Assembly: GCA_009760855.2 (NCBI GenBank)
Contig: WPIO01000056.1
Location: 1,972,501 to 2,036,500, forward strand
From: Cristatella mucedo
Lineage: Eukaryota > Bryozoa > Phylactolaemata > Cristatellidae
Direction of reading: 5' to 3'
Length of the DNA: 64,000 nucleotides
In this document: positions 43,101-61,064 of the stretch, piece by piece
Position numbering within the stretch: position 1 is the stretch's first letter
How the letters are laid out: each line of letters starts with the position of its first letter
Notes under the pieces: generated by a model
Seen by the model: only the letters and a program-made list of their open reading frames with translations
Database searches by the model: none
Told to the model about the DNA's origin: nothing
Program-made: the position numbers and the translations under genes

Positions 43101-46100
43101 CTAGTCAATTGGCATGATCGCTTTTCAGCATACCTAAAGCACCTAGAAACAGATTTGCTTCTGTGCTATATATGTGTTATATTATTATAAGCCCTGTTGT
43201 CGATTCAGCCTCATTTTATGTAATATTGCATTATAACTTTTTTGGGCGTAACTCCACCTCCATACCCTGTGGTTAAGGTGTTTACTGACTGTTGGTTGGT
43301 GCTGGCTGAATGCTATCTGATGCTCGGCTTATTTATGCTGCACCACTACCTGCAGCAGGGTTGTGTGCAATATGCGCTATGTGATCCCGTCTTAGAAAAA
43401 ATCGATCTTCAGAATACTAGTTTGAAACCAAACGGTAGTGTTCTGCCATCTCTTGTACTGTCTTGTGCGGGCTCCTATCTATCTACAACGACTAGTGCTA
43501 GCGTGCTCATGCATCCAACATGGACTTGTCGTTGCTACTCGTTTTCACCAGTTTTCTGTATTACAGGGTTTGCACAGTGTCAGCATTCCTGGCATCCTTG
43601 CTCTGGACATTTGCTTGCGAGATACATCGAAGATTGTAACAGGTATATTCGCCGTCGCTGCTGCTGTGAGTCTATGCGTTTTTTGCTGTCACTGCTCACT
43701 GTGGTTTAGTCGGTATCTTTTTGTTTAGGTGGTAACGACAAGAATGCTGTCGTATTCAATAGAGATACTGAGCAAGTTATCGCTGTCCTGAAAGGCCACA
43801 CTAAGAAAGTCAGCAGTGTCATCTATCATCCCGAAGAAGTGAGCAGTGGACTCACTGGCCCTGTACTATGGTTGTGATGGCCTCGTGATCCGTGTCAAGT
43901 AGAGCAAAATTCTCCCGAGATTTCGCATGCTTCCTGCTATGCACGAGACAAGGGGTCTGCCTTGACGTTACTTTTCCTTTTGCTCCACTTGCTATCTCAC
44001 TGATACCGTTTGCCGTCTTTCCTGTCTGCAACTTCTCAGCTCTGCTTATCTGGTGTATTTGTGTGAATTTGCATTTGCGATTTGCCTGTCACAGCGCTTT
44101 TTATTCGTTATAGGAGCTTGTCTTTACTGCCTCGCCTGATACAACGATCCGCGTATGGGGTGTACAGACTGCCCAATGTGGCCAAATTATACGCGCGCAC
44201 GATGAACAGGTTACTGGTCTTAGCCTCCACGCAACTGGCGACTACCTGCTGAGCTCTGCTGCAGATTCGGTAAGGGTGGTAAATGAGGCCTGGTTCATTG
44301 TTTAGTCGAGCCTGGCTGGGGTCTATATGTCGTGCAATGGCTGGGCAGTTTATGTTGACTGCTGCATATTCTAATTCTGCTCTGGTGCACCCATCGACGT
44401 ACTACCTATGCGTAATGAGTATCGCTACCTGCTCAGTTAGTTTTTAACTTCAGTTGACATGTATATACATTTCAGTTGACATGCATATACATTTCAGTTG
44501 ACATGCATATAAATATGGGGACGGTCTATCTTGTATGGGGACGGTCTATCTTGTTCCGTCCTCACTACTGAGTAAGATAGGTTTTCTCTGGAAACATCCT
44601 TATTAAGTAGAGGCTTACTCATCACTGATTAGTGATCACTACTCTCCCTAGGGTAGTGTTTGTGTTTCGGACTGGTCCTTGCTGCTGGGTCTATTCACAC
44701 CGAACAGAGTGCATCCGTAAACTGCATCATCTGTCATAACTGACTAGTTTGCAATGGGGGAATAACTTGTTGGAGGAATTAGTCGGGGTAAATGCATGAA
44801 GTCGGTCGGTGAAACTGCCTAGGACAGGCGATGTCGAACACTGTAAAAAAGCATATCCTACAATATAGTTAAGGTCGGTCGATTCAGCAGCCTCGTGTAT
44901 GTATTATAATAATAGTAATTATAATTTATATAGCGCCATCAGAGAACTGAATCTCAAGGCTTTTTACAGATGCTGTATAGAAAGTATTGCCAAATGATGG
45001 ATGGTAACATCAGCAGGCATAGCGTAAGCAGGTATATGCATACGAAGAAAAAATAACTATGCCCCACCAAATGCTACAGGATAGCATTTGACGGGTCTTT
45101 GGAATGTAGTGGCTGAATAGCCTTTGTGTCAATCGCCCCGATTGCAGAAGGCAATAAAAGATTGCCTGTTGCAGGGTTCAAGACGATGTCCTGGTTTTCT
45201 AAGTATGAGCACCTTACCTAGCATAGTCCGAGTCGACTAGTGGGTGCTTTGTTTTTCCTGGCAGTTCAGCTTTGTTTTTCGATGGTTTTAGTGCTGGGCT
45301 TTCTCGGATATTCGTACCGGACGCATACTTACCAAGGTTCCTGACGGAGGCCAGAATGCTTTGACCTGTGCCCAATTCCATCCTGATGGTCTAATCTTTG
45401 GAACCGGTACTAGCGATTCGGTTATTAAGATTTGGGATCTGAAGGAGCGATCGAACGTTGCCAACTTCCCGGGCCACACCGGTCCGATCAGCAGTATAGC
45501 ATTCTCTGAGAACGGTCAGTAATGCCTAGCCATCGTGCTGCATTGCCGCGAGTGCTGCAAGCGAGAGTCGTTTCTGTGCGAGCGTCTTTTATTGTTGTCG
45601 CATCATTCAAGGTTATTACCTGGCTAGTGCTGCCGAGGACTCCATGGTCAAACTGTGGGATCTCCGGAAACTTAAGAACTTTAAGACCATAACGCTGGAG
45701 GATCGATATGAGGCATGTATCGCCCAGCTCTGCCCACTACTTCACTCTCAATATTGGTCCTTGGCAAGTGCGTTGCTTTTAATCGTGGAACGGTAGACTA
45801 AGTTCGAAGCCGTCTTGCTTTAGGTGAAGGCACTACGCTTCGATCAGAGTGGTACATACCTTGCCATCTCCGGTACTGACGTGAGGTAAATTGAATCTTC
45901 TGTCCGGTTCCTTGTTGAGCTGTGAACCGTTTACCTACCTTTCGCGAAGCTACTGCTATTCGGTGTGAGCATGCCAGAGATATTCAAAATAATAAATGCC
46001 TGCCGAATCAATTGACTTGGGGGTAATCGGGTTTTTCGATGTTTTCTGTTGCTCAGCATTATGTGACTATTGTTGCATTTGTTTTTTGGTCATATGTGGA

Positions 46101-46273
46101 CACTATTTAAACGTTGATTGTATCATTGCAGAATATATTTGTGCAAGCAGTGGCAGGAGCTGAAAGTCTTTAACGATCATACAGCTCAGGCAACGGGAGT
46201 TGCTTTTGGACATAATGCTTTGTTCTTAGCCACTACAAGCATGGACAGGTCGCTGAAGTTTTTCGGTCTTTAG
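37180..46273 (+). CDS. PRPF19: PRPF19 (Prp19), U-box/WD40 splicing factor, 12 exons
   Basis: Core of the nuclear NineTeen complex: a U-box E3 ubiquitin ligase for spliceosome activation, with a role in DNA-damage response. Coding exons: 37180-37198, 37355-37504, 39873-40007, 40118-40269, 40731-40943, 43567-43642, 43729-43838, 44114-44269, 45292-45514, 45612-45712, 45824-45885, 46132-46273. All phases join and give 512 residues (human 504). The tiny first exon encodes MALSCA. The U-box (about 1-70) has [15 protein letters not shown] and [12 protein letters not shown] coiled coil at about 75-140 ([20 protein letters not shown]) mediates tetramer and CDC5L contacts. A seven-blade WD40 domain starts near 224 ([42 protein letters not shown]). 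Intron 10 appears to use a GC donor (GAG|GCATGT); all others are GT-AG. Introns carry SINE and LINE pieces only. Confidence 0.95.
37944..38070 (-). mobile_element. L2-type LINE 3' end in PRPF19 intron 2
   Basis: Reverse fragment with TCTTTCTAGGCACTCTACAT, TTTGCTGCAAAGGAAGCACG and an AT-rich tail. Confidence 0.65.
38105..38185 (-). repeat. SINE family B, partial, in PRPF19 intron 2
   Basis: Short reverse tail-and-body piece (TTATTCAGATGTTTCACAT). Confidence 0.45.
38290..38425 (-). repeat. SINE family B in PRPF19 intron 2
   Basis: Reverse copy with ACCTCAATTCAGGCAC, GCTCGAGCCCACGACCTC (B box) and ACCACTGGGCTAAACCAG (A box). Confidence 0.7.
40443..40572 (-). repeat. SINE family A in PRPF19 intron 4
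   Basis: Reverse copy: GATTTAACGGCCTCAT, AGGATCGCCCACTGCAGGAC and the B-box region. Confidence 0.65.
41848..42006 (-). repeat. SINE family A in PRPF19 intron 5
   Basis: Reverse copy, nearly full length: GATTTAACAGCCTCATCTG, GCAGAAGAGCCTTAACGGC, the B box and the CTCCTGGGCTATCAGGGC head. Confidence 0.8.
42075..43190 (+). mobile_element. L2/CR1-type LINE, heavily decayed, in PRPF19 intron 5
   Basis: A remnant CCCCAGGGATCCGTTTTGG encodes the PQGSVL motif of reverse transcriptase. Later come a LNADKTNLL-like stretch and the thumb region ([11 protein letters not shown], degraded). The tail has CACCTAGAAACAGATTTGCT and ends ATTATTATA. Many stops are present. Confidence 0.75.
44456..44560. repeat. 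tandem repeats in PRPF19 intron 8
   Basis: Three copies of a 23-bp unit (TTTCAGTTGACATGCATATA) are followed by two copies of a 20-bp unit (ATGGGGACGGTCTATCTTGT). Confidence 0.9.
44910..45075 (-). mobile_element. L2-type LINE 3' end in PRPF19 intron 8
   Basis: Reverse fragment: ATTTATATAGCGCCATCAG, AGAACTGAATCTCAAGGC. Confidence 0.6.
45108..45235 (-). repeat. SINE family A in PRPF19 intron 8
   Basis: Diverged reverse copy, recognised from GGCTGAATAGCCTTTGTG, AAAAGATTGCCTGTTGCAGG and the ACCTTACCTAG head. Confidence 0.55.
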
Positions 46274-46356
46274 TAGCAAGCTATCAGACGGGCTGTAGCA
46301 ATTGATGGCGCTTAACCAACTACATTGTTTTTCAAAAGCGCATTCTTTTCAATGTC

Positions 46357-46362
46357 AATAAA
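46357..46362 (+). terminator. poly(A) signal of PRPF19 (AATAAA)
   Basis: The canonical hexamer lies 84 bp after the PRPF19 stop codon, a normal distance for a short 3' UTR. Confidence 0.8.
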
Positions 46363-46945
46363 CTGTTCCGGCGAGTCGGGTTTTCAGAATTTTGTTCCGA
46401 TGCCTACTTTCAGCCATCGGGTTTACTGGATCCGCTTACACTGAAGGAATGCATGCTATTGATATTGCTTGCCTACCACTCCCCAATATTAGATGGTTTC
46501 ACGTCTACCATGTTGCTTTGCTATTACTCTCACGGACCTGTAGTTTTTATCGAATTGCAAAATTTGCACGACGTTTTTGAATGACAGCATTTTTAGGACA
46601 CTTCACTACCATTGATACGTCCACACGATATAAGCAACACTCCTGAAAAATTAATTGAAAACAAAATTACACTCCCTAATAGCAGAGGTGCAGTAAATCG
46701 TGATTCTTTCCCATTTCTGCTGCATAATTCACGAAGTTACAGGGAAAGTCGGTGGCTAGAAAATGAATATTTGCCTGGGATACCTTTCGAAAGACAAACG
46801 TTTTATAGATGGGAACGGAATTTCTGATGAGTTAACCTAAAAGAAGAATGGATTGGGCAAACCATGGCTAAACCGGAAGCAAAATGTCGACAAATAAAAA
46901 TGTACCCTTATGCATCGGATGCTGCTTGCATCCTGACTTGTTGAA
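46363..46945. other. host intergenic DNA, nothing recognised
   Basis: A 71-residue plus-strand frame at 46612-46827 has no family motif and is not considered a gene. Confidence 0.4.
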
Positions 46946-46993
46946 CTTTAGTAGATCAAGGTACATACGTGAAGCTTGTTGATGTTGAATGCT

Positions 46994-47033
<40 letters not shown>

Positions 47034-47189
47034 AGCAAGACTTATCCGATTTACGTTTCAGAGTTTCGCAGTTTTGGCCGAGTTATGGAATCTCCAAGGT
47101 ACAAAGCTACACTGAAAATAAAGCCTTTAAAAAGTCTCAAGTATGCACTTCAACCAACAAGCTTCACGTACCTACCTTGATCTACTAAG
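46946..47189. mobile_element. small MITE-like element with 34-bp inverted repeats
   Basis: 46946-46981 and 47156-47189 are inverted copies (TTAGTAGATCAAGGTA...TACGTGAAGCTTGTTG) with only a couple of mismatches. The 240-bp interior has a long (AT)n run near 46995-47032 and no coding capacity. It fits a Tc1/mariner-like or similar non-autonomous element; the family is not resolved. Confidence 0.75.
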
Positions 47190-47429
47190 GTTTAAATATA
47201 TAATGCAAATCACACATGATGCAGAGATTGGTAAATCTGTTATTTGTAGATATTTTGCCTCCGGTTTATAGCCGCTTTAGACATTATTTTCATAATAATT
47301 TTTTCTTTTACGAGGAAGTCGTCAGAGCTTCCGACCCCAGTTTCAATATTTTTGTCTGAAAGGTATCCTACACCAATATTTGATTGTGGGACTAATTCTA
47401 TAAGAAGTTTCTTGACTTGCCCCTTAAGG
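47190..47429. other. host intergenic DNA
   Basis: Nothing is recognised. 47422-47429 (CCTTAAGG) is the left target duplication of the SPIN-type element. Confidence 0.5.
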
Positions 47430-47616
47430 CAGTGGTTCTCAACCTTCCTAATGCCGCGACCCTTTACTACAGTTCCTCATGTTGTGGCGACCCGCAACCA
47501 TAAAATTATTGTGTGCTAAATATGGAAATGCGTGTTTTCCGATGGTCGTAGGTGACCTCTGTGAAAGGGTCATTTGACCCCAGAAGCGGTCGCGACCTAC
47601 AGGTTGAGAACCGCTG
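47430..47616. mobile_element. SPIN-type hAT MITE
   Basis: This 187-bp element has near-perfect inverted ends (CAGTGGTTCTCAACCTTCC and, at the other end, GGTTGAGAACCGCTG). Its internal blocks are GTTCCTCATGTTGTGGCGAC, TTTTCCGATGGTCGTAGG and TGTGAAAGGGTCATTTGACC, which I recall as those of the SPIN (Space Invaders) hAT family. It is flanked by 8-bp direct repeats that differ at one base (47422-47429 CCTTAAGG, 47617-47624 CCGTAAGG), as hAT insertions are. It is non-coding and mobilised in trans by the hAT transposase. Confidence 0.9.
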
Positions 47617-47624
47617 CCGTAAGG

Positions 47625-48602
47625 TATGGTAAACGGGCGAAGAATGCACCTTGCAGGACCTGGTGACACTATACCACCGCGTGCTGGCTTGGAGTAGGCT
47701 TGATAAGGCGAGCGGTGGTCGTCGCTACGCTAAATTTACTAGTATTTGTTGAAATATTTAATATTTTATACTTGAATATACATTAATTATAGCTTTTTCA
47801 GAGACTCAAGGTTGAGTTTGAAGCGTAAGTTACAGAGGGACTGCAGCCACGGTCAAGGTTATTAATCTGACCTTAACCTTAGACATAGCCCGGTGTTGGG
47901 GGAGCGGTTTGCCGTAGCATCAGGTAGGAGGCTTGTGCTGCGACCATTGTCTGTCAAGTGTTAGGCTGCTGGAATGGTATGCGCGATTGCACTAACCGCC
48001 ACGGACATGTCTATTCGCAAGGTTAACGGTCTGCTGGACGCGGCGTTCTTCCGGCTGGGCGTGGCGGTAGGTATGGATGTCGCTTTTCGCGACTCGGTGA
48101 GAAACAAGCTTATATGCCCGCGAAAGCAAAGACCTGCATCCTGGTTACGACTTGCTAAATCCCGCCTTGTAATTTGCCATAATTTTTATCGTGCATCGCT
48201 GGTGAAGGGCGGCCAGAACTTCGAATAGGAGAACCGTTTGCGCTGCTTCCCGGGGCAATGTTTAAAAGAGTTACAGGTGGGAAGAATGAGGTGCGGCGGC
48301 GGGGGAGCGAAAGCAGAAAAAATTGAACACTTATTCAGCTATAGCATGAACAGGGGGCGCCCGAGCTCGTTCGCCAGAGCGTATTCCGCACGAGGGTGCT
48401 CTCTACAAGCCGCACAGGCGTCGAACTACGAAAGGCGTCTCCGCTGACACGCCCCCCACCCGCCGAGGTGGCCAACTCAGGCTCACGGCCGAGCGAGTGA
48501 GCGCTCCCATTACGACGGCAGCAGCCGTCTAGAGCAGTGCGTCCGCGGAAGGTCTGCGGACAGACTATAGACCGTAGGACGTGGCTTCCAGACGCTCTGA
48601 TG
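47625..48602. other. host intergenic DNA, nothing recognised
   Basis: The 84-residue plus-strand frame at 47974-48228 carries no recognised motif. It could be an unknown exon but shows no splice context that can be trusted. Confidence 0.35.
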
Positions 48603-48725
48603 CTCGACTCTGCGACTATTAAAATTTAAAGTGCCTAGAAAGAGATTAAGTTATCTGCGGGTTCAAATGTATTAAAATATTATTATTATTGTTTTTACTA
48701 TTAATTATTATTATTATTTATTAAT
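48603..48725 (+). mobile_element. L2-type LINE, 3' end only
   Basis: AAAGTGCCTAGAAAGAGATT is followed by TAAGTTATCTGCGGG and an ATT-rich tail. Confidence 0.65.
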
Positions 48726-48771
48726 ATTATTCCCCGGCGAAGCTCGACATAGCTGCCTTTAGTCTTTCGTG

Positions 48772-48913
48772 GGCGCTGGTTTGGCCCAGTGGTTAAAATG
48801 CTCGCCCCGACCAAGGAGGTCTGGCCGAGGTCGTGAGCTCGAGCTTCGTGGCATATGTGAAGTGCCTGAATAGAGATTAAGTTCTCCTAGGGCCCTATAT
48901 AAATGAATTATAT
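48772..48913 (+). repeat. SINE family B
   Basis: Near full length: GCTGGTTTGGCCCAGTGG head, GAGGTCGTGAGCTCGAGC B box, AGAGATTAAGTTCTCCTAGG and a TATATAAATGAATTATA tail. Confidence 0.8.
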
Positions 48914-49364
48914 TTGTATGTCTTGCATTTCTTTTGCCGCAGGGAAATTATATCCGGATCTGCGGTATCGTTGCGATCGAGCTTCATGTCGGCGAGTCGG
49001 CATCTCTAAGTGGGTGTGAGTCGCAGTTATCCACAAGAGTAAGATTCTGTGACAGTTCCAGCTGGTGAGTCGAGGTCGTGTCGTCGATTCGACGTTGTCG
49101 TATCTGATTTTCATCTCGAACTCACCCCTAGCGCCACGCAGCCTTAGGCAGACCTCGGTTGGGGGGGGCGTCTTTTCAGCCTGTTTGATTGGTCCTCTAA
49201 TGTTCCGCATGCCTCATGGCTGCCCGAGTCACGGTCACTCGCTCGAGGAAACGATTGCAGTGCATTTGGTGCCCATGCTGGCGCTGAATGGGTCACGCCA
49301 GTACGTCGGAGCGCATCAGTTGATGATGCTGGAATATAATTCATTTGCTTAGCACCCGAAGAGC
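48914..49364. other. host intergenic DNA, nothing recognised
   Basis: No gene or repeat was recognised. Confidence 0.4.
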
Positions 49365-49745
49365 CGTGATGGCAGACTAAGTAAGGCCGTTGCTCTTCGC
49401 GTCCTTGGCCCCGAGGTCGTGGGTTCGATTCCTGTGCTGGGTGATCCATTATCGCCGCTGTAAGCGGTGTGATAGCCGTAAAGGCTCTTCTGTCGCTGAC
49501 ACTGTGCATGTTGCCACTAACCACATTTGCATGCTAACTCGGTGCATGTCACCCCTAACAATGTTATTCATGTTGTTTGTCTATCAAGCATGATATTACT
49601 CACCATTCAATTGCATTTCCCTTTGCAGCAAATGTAAAGCGCCTAGAGAGAGATTGAGTTCTCTGAGGGCGCTTTTTCAAGTGCATTATTATTATTATTA
49701 TTATTATTACTATACAAAAGATGCTGTTAAATCACATAGTATTTA
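49365..49745 (+). repeat. SINE family A, interrupted by an L2-type 3' end
   Basis: The head and body (49365-49497, AAGGCTCTTCTGTCGCT) and the tail (49710-49745, ATACAAAAGATGCTGTTAAA) flank the LINE fragment at 49498-49709. Compared with the intact copy at 33425, the split falls within TCGCTATACAAAA. Confidence 0.85.
49498..49709 (+). mobile_element. L2-type LINE 3' end inserted into a SINE
   Basis: It has GACACTGTGCATGTTGCCAC, CATGCTAACTCGGTGCATGT, GAGAGATTGAGTTCTCTGAG, the GGGCGCTTTTTCAAGTGC block and a long (ATT)n tail. Confidence 0.85.
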
Positions 49746-49756
49746 TTTTATTTTTA

Positions 49757-49878
49757 TTTTAAGAGAACTTAATCTCTATTCAGGCACTTCACATATGTCA
49801 CCGGGTTCAAGCCCGCGACCTCGGCCAGACCTCCTTGGTCGGGGCGAGCACATCAACCACTGGGCCAAATCAGCCCCA
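49757..49878 (-). repeat. SINE family B
   Basis: Reverse copy with AGAACTTAATCTCTATTCAG, GTTCAAGCCCGCGACCTC and ACCACTGGGCCAAATCAG. Confidence 0.75.
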
Positions 49879-50264
49879 CAGAATGGAGGCACGAAGGAAA
49901 TATGTAGTACTGTGAATGGCTTAGTCATAGGCAATGCATTTTAAACTCATCTTTACTCACCCACCCCACCCCAAGCCGCGTGCCTGCTGCAATCTGGCCA
50001 ATAGCATCTGCAGCACGTTACAGCAGCTGTGTCTTGACGCCCCTGCGGTGGCCACGGCACAATGGCCGGCATCGTGTCGCTCCTTTCATCGCGAGCTCAG
50101 CCCACACCGAGCAGCCGATGTCGGAGTCAGGCCGAGCAGCCGCTCCGATTTCTGACTTCCATCCTTCGCTGGCACCGTCGTAGGGAGCAGGCCAGAGATG
50201 GGATTCGATAGCTGCTGAGCCAGAACGGAGCTGCTCACTGAAGACCCGACGGAAGTAGACGACG
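49879..50264. promoter_or_regulatory. 5' region of PGAP3
   Basis: It is GC-rich with no TATA-like motif at a plausible place. The call rests on position only. Confidence 0.3.
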
Positions 50265-58173
<7,909 letters not shown>

Positions 58174-58310
58174 GCGGCAGCGGCACTCCCAGCAGCAGCG
58201 AGTCGGTGCAGCGAGCTGCCTCTCGTGGCGCGGGCACCGAGAGCATGCACGGCACGCTGACGCCTCGCCGCCACCCCCCTGGAGCAGGGCACGGCGAGCG
58301 CCAGATCTCG

Positions 58311-58332
58311 GCAGAGAGAGAGAGAGAGAGAG
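58311..58332. repeat. (GA)n microsatellite
   Basis: About 11 GA units. Confidence 0.9.
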
Positions 58333-58987
58333 CCAGGCTCCGCAAGCTGGACGCCCCGCCCCTTGCCGGCACACGTGCTCGCACGTGCGTGCCCGCGCGT
58401 GCATCTCACGATCACGCGGTCGGCATGCTTCCTGTGTGGCCGCGGCCTTCTGAAAGACTGCAATGCAAACGACTGCAGCGTCATTATTCCATGAGCATAC
58501 TTGTCACACTAGCCGCCGCCCGCCGCTGCTGCTGCCGCATGGCCGCACCGTCGCTGTCGGCAGCGCGCTGCTTGCTGTCACGCTGTGAGACGGCTCCACT
58601 CTTGCTGCGTGCACAATGCACGAGAGACACTCGGTGCTCAGACTACTTTGCTAGCTAACATAATCAAGAAAAGCCGGCCGAGCGAGTGCGTATGCATGCA
58701 CTCAACTGATTGGAACTAATTGCCCTCTCTTCCTGCCGGCGTTCGATCATGCCGGCTCGCTGCATCGGCCAAGGCCGTGCTCTCATTATTCGCTATTGAG
58801 CTCTCGCGCGGTCTCAGAGGCCGGTTCAAAGGCTTGCATGTGAAAACTCAATATACGGCTGCGTCTTTGAAGGAATGCTTGCCCTCCTTGATATCGTGAC
58901 ACCGATGCGCTGAGTTAGTGACACAGCGTGTCCCACGCTTGCTGCATTATGCCCCCTTCCCTCTCTCTCCTCCTCCTCCACTTCCTC

Positions 58988-59008
58988 CCCCCCCCCCCCC
59001 CCCCCCCC
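58988..59008. repeat. poly(C) run
   Basis: An uninterrupted run of about 20 C. Such long C runs are prone to length errors in sequencing. Confidence 0.9.
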
Positions 59009-59337
59009 GCCGGTTTGGCATGAACAAATGAACGTTCTAATCGAAGCTTAACACGTGACACGGCACGTGACACGGTGGGTTACGTGTAGGAGGGTGGGTA
59101 TAGGCTACTTTCACCCTTCCAGGTTTGCTGGACACAGCTGCTGTCTGTTTGCCTGTCTGCCTCTAGTGTGTGTGTGTGTGCGTGCTCGTCCGTGTGTGTG
59201 TACAATCGGTACAATCCCCGTGTCACTTTATCTCTGTCAATCTGTGTTGCTGTTCCTTTCACTCTGTCTGTCTCTCTATTTATGTTCTATCTCTTTTGCT
59301 CCCTCTCTTATTGTTGAATGTAGCTGTCTCTATTATT

Positions 59338-59340
<3 letters not shown>

Positions 59341-59412
<72 letters not shown>
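59341..59412. repeat. (CT)n microsatellite
   Basis: About 36 CT units, uninterrupted. Confidence 0.95.
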
Positions 59413-59416
<4 letters not shown>

Positions 59417-60400
59417 CTTTTCCTCCTCTATCTTCGCTTCTTCTCGCATTTTTAATTTAGAGCTGCTTAAACACGCTCATTTGTATAGAGGCAGAAGACA
59501 TACAATAGAGGGGCGAGCACATTGACACCGAAGCATTCACCGAATCGGCATTCTCGTGACCGCAGCATTGAATCCAATCGAATTCTTCTCGGGCGATGAC
59601 GTCTATTTCAAATCTCTTTAAATTGAGTCGTGTACGTTGCAACGCTTCCAGAAAGGTTGGGGGACTCTTGGTTTGCTCGTCTTCCTTAGTCGGCATGCGG
59701 CAGTGCTGAGCTGGTTTTACAGAATTTTTCGATCGTCTCGAGGTCACTCGAATGCGATGCTGCACTCTAAGAACTCGTCGAGCAGTAGCAGCAGCCAGCA
59801 AGCAGGCATACCTAGCAGGTGTACCTAGCGGCGAGCAGGAGTAGTGGCTGCCGCATCACGTGCTTAAGCCGCTACACGCCTGACGTATCTCTGAAGCAGA
59901 CACAGCGAGCATACGACGGACGAGTATGGCTGCCAAAGGCACAGCGATGACGCGCGCAGGCAGCAGGAGGCAACTCGCATCGCGGGCAGCAGCTTCTGCA
60001 AGCAGACTGAAAGTCTGCGAACGAGACAGAACCGTGCGCCGAAGGGCAGCCATAGATGAGCGTCTATTGACAGCAGTTATCACAGTTCGACACGAAGTGC
60101 GGCGCTGTGCTTTTGCAAGGGTCACGCGCCTTGCCGTCACTGCAGGAGGTAGCCGCTCAGGGCTGTGGCCTTGCCCGCCGCTTTGGCCTTGCCGGCCAAG
60201 GAGCGCGCGAGCGTGCACTTGCGCACACGCAGGACCGCGGCACACATCGAGGAAAGCCGGGCGCGGACGGGTAGACGGACGCAAAACGAGCGAGAGCGCT
60301 GCTGCTGCTGCGTGAACTGGCTCCGCGAGAGCGCTGCTCGAAGACCGCAGGAGCAGCAGGTGCGGGGGAGGCGGGCGGCCGAAAGTGCATCGACTATCGC

Positions 60401-60985
60401 TCAGGATTTGAGGGCAAACACGGCAGTGACCGTTGCGGTTATCGTCACGCTGGCCAGCGCACGCCTGCTATACACGGATGCCCGAAGATGGCCGCCGCCG
60501 CCGGACGACGGCTCGGCGGCGGCGGCCATCGCCACCGCCGCACTCGTCGTCGCAGCCGCACCCTCTTTTTCCTCAGCCGACTCCTCTCGGACGAGCAGGC
60601 TCTCGCCGACTGCCTCTCCCAGCTGGCGCGCCATGTCGGCCGCTTTCACTTTGGCATTGTGAACTGCCAGTGCTGCCGCTCGACACCTGGAGCCGGATGG
60701 GGAGCAAACGAAAGGTCAAGGTCGGGTAAATGTCAGACAGGTGGTGCAGGCAAGCAGCCGCTAGCGTTCGCGACCGGAAAGGCAAGCCTCGGCCTCCAGT
60801 AGCGGCAGCGGCAAGGTTAGCACCAGGTGGCGCCACGAGAGGTCTGGGTGTGCAGCAGCAGCAGAGGTCGGGAGGGGTGGGCTGGGGGGGGGAGGGTTCC
60901 TATCTTCCCAGCCAAGTGTCACGTTACCGAAGCTAGCATGCAGACGAACCGGTCTCGCACGGTGCTGTGGATGAATGCCTCGGCT

Positions 60986-61064
<79 letters not shown>

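Larger units (their letters stand above)
58174..60400. other. intergenic region between convergent PGAP3 and IRAK1BP1
   Basis: The two genes end facing each other 2.2 kb apart. The region holds (GA)n at 58311-58332, a 20-base C run at 58988-59008, (TG)n near 59165-59205 and (CT)n at 59341-59412. No AATAAA is seen close to either stop. Long frames around the repeats are products of low complexity. Confidence 0.5.

Noticed and set aside
47974-48228. 84-residue plus-strand frame
   Set aside because: No family motif and no trustworthy splice or promoter context; left as unassigned.
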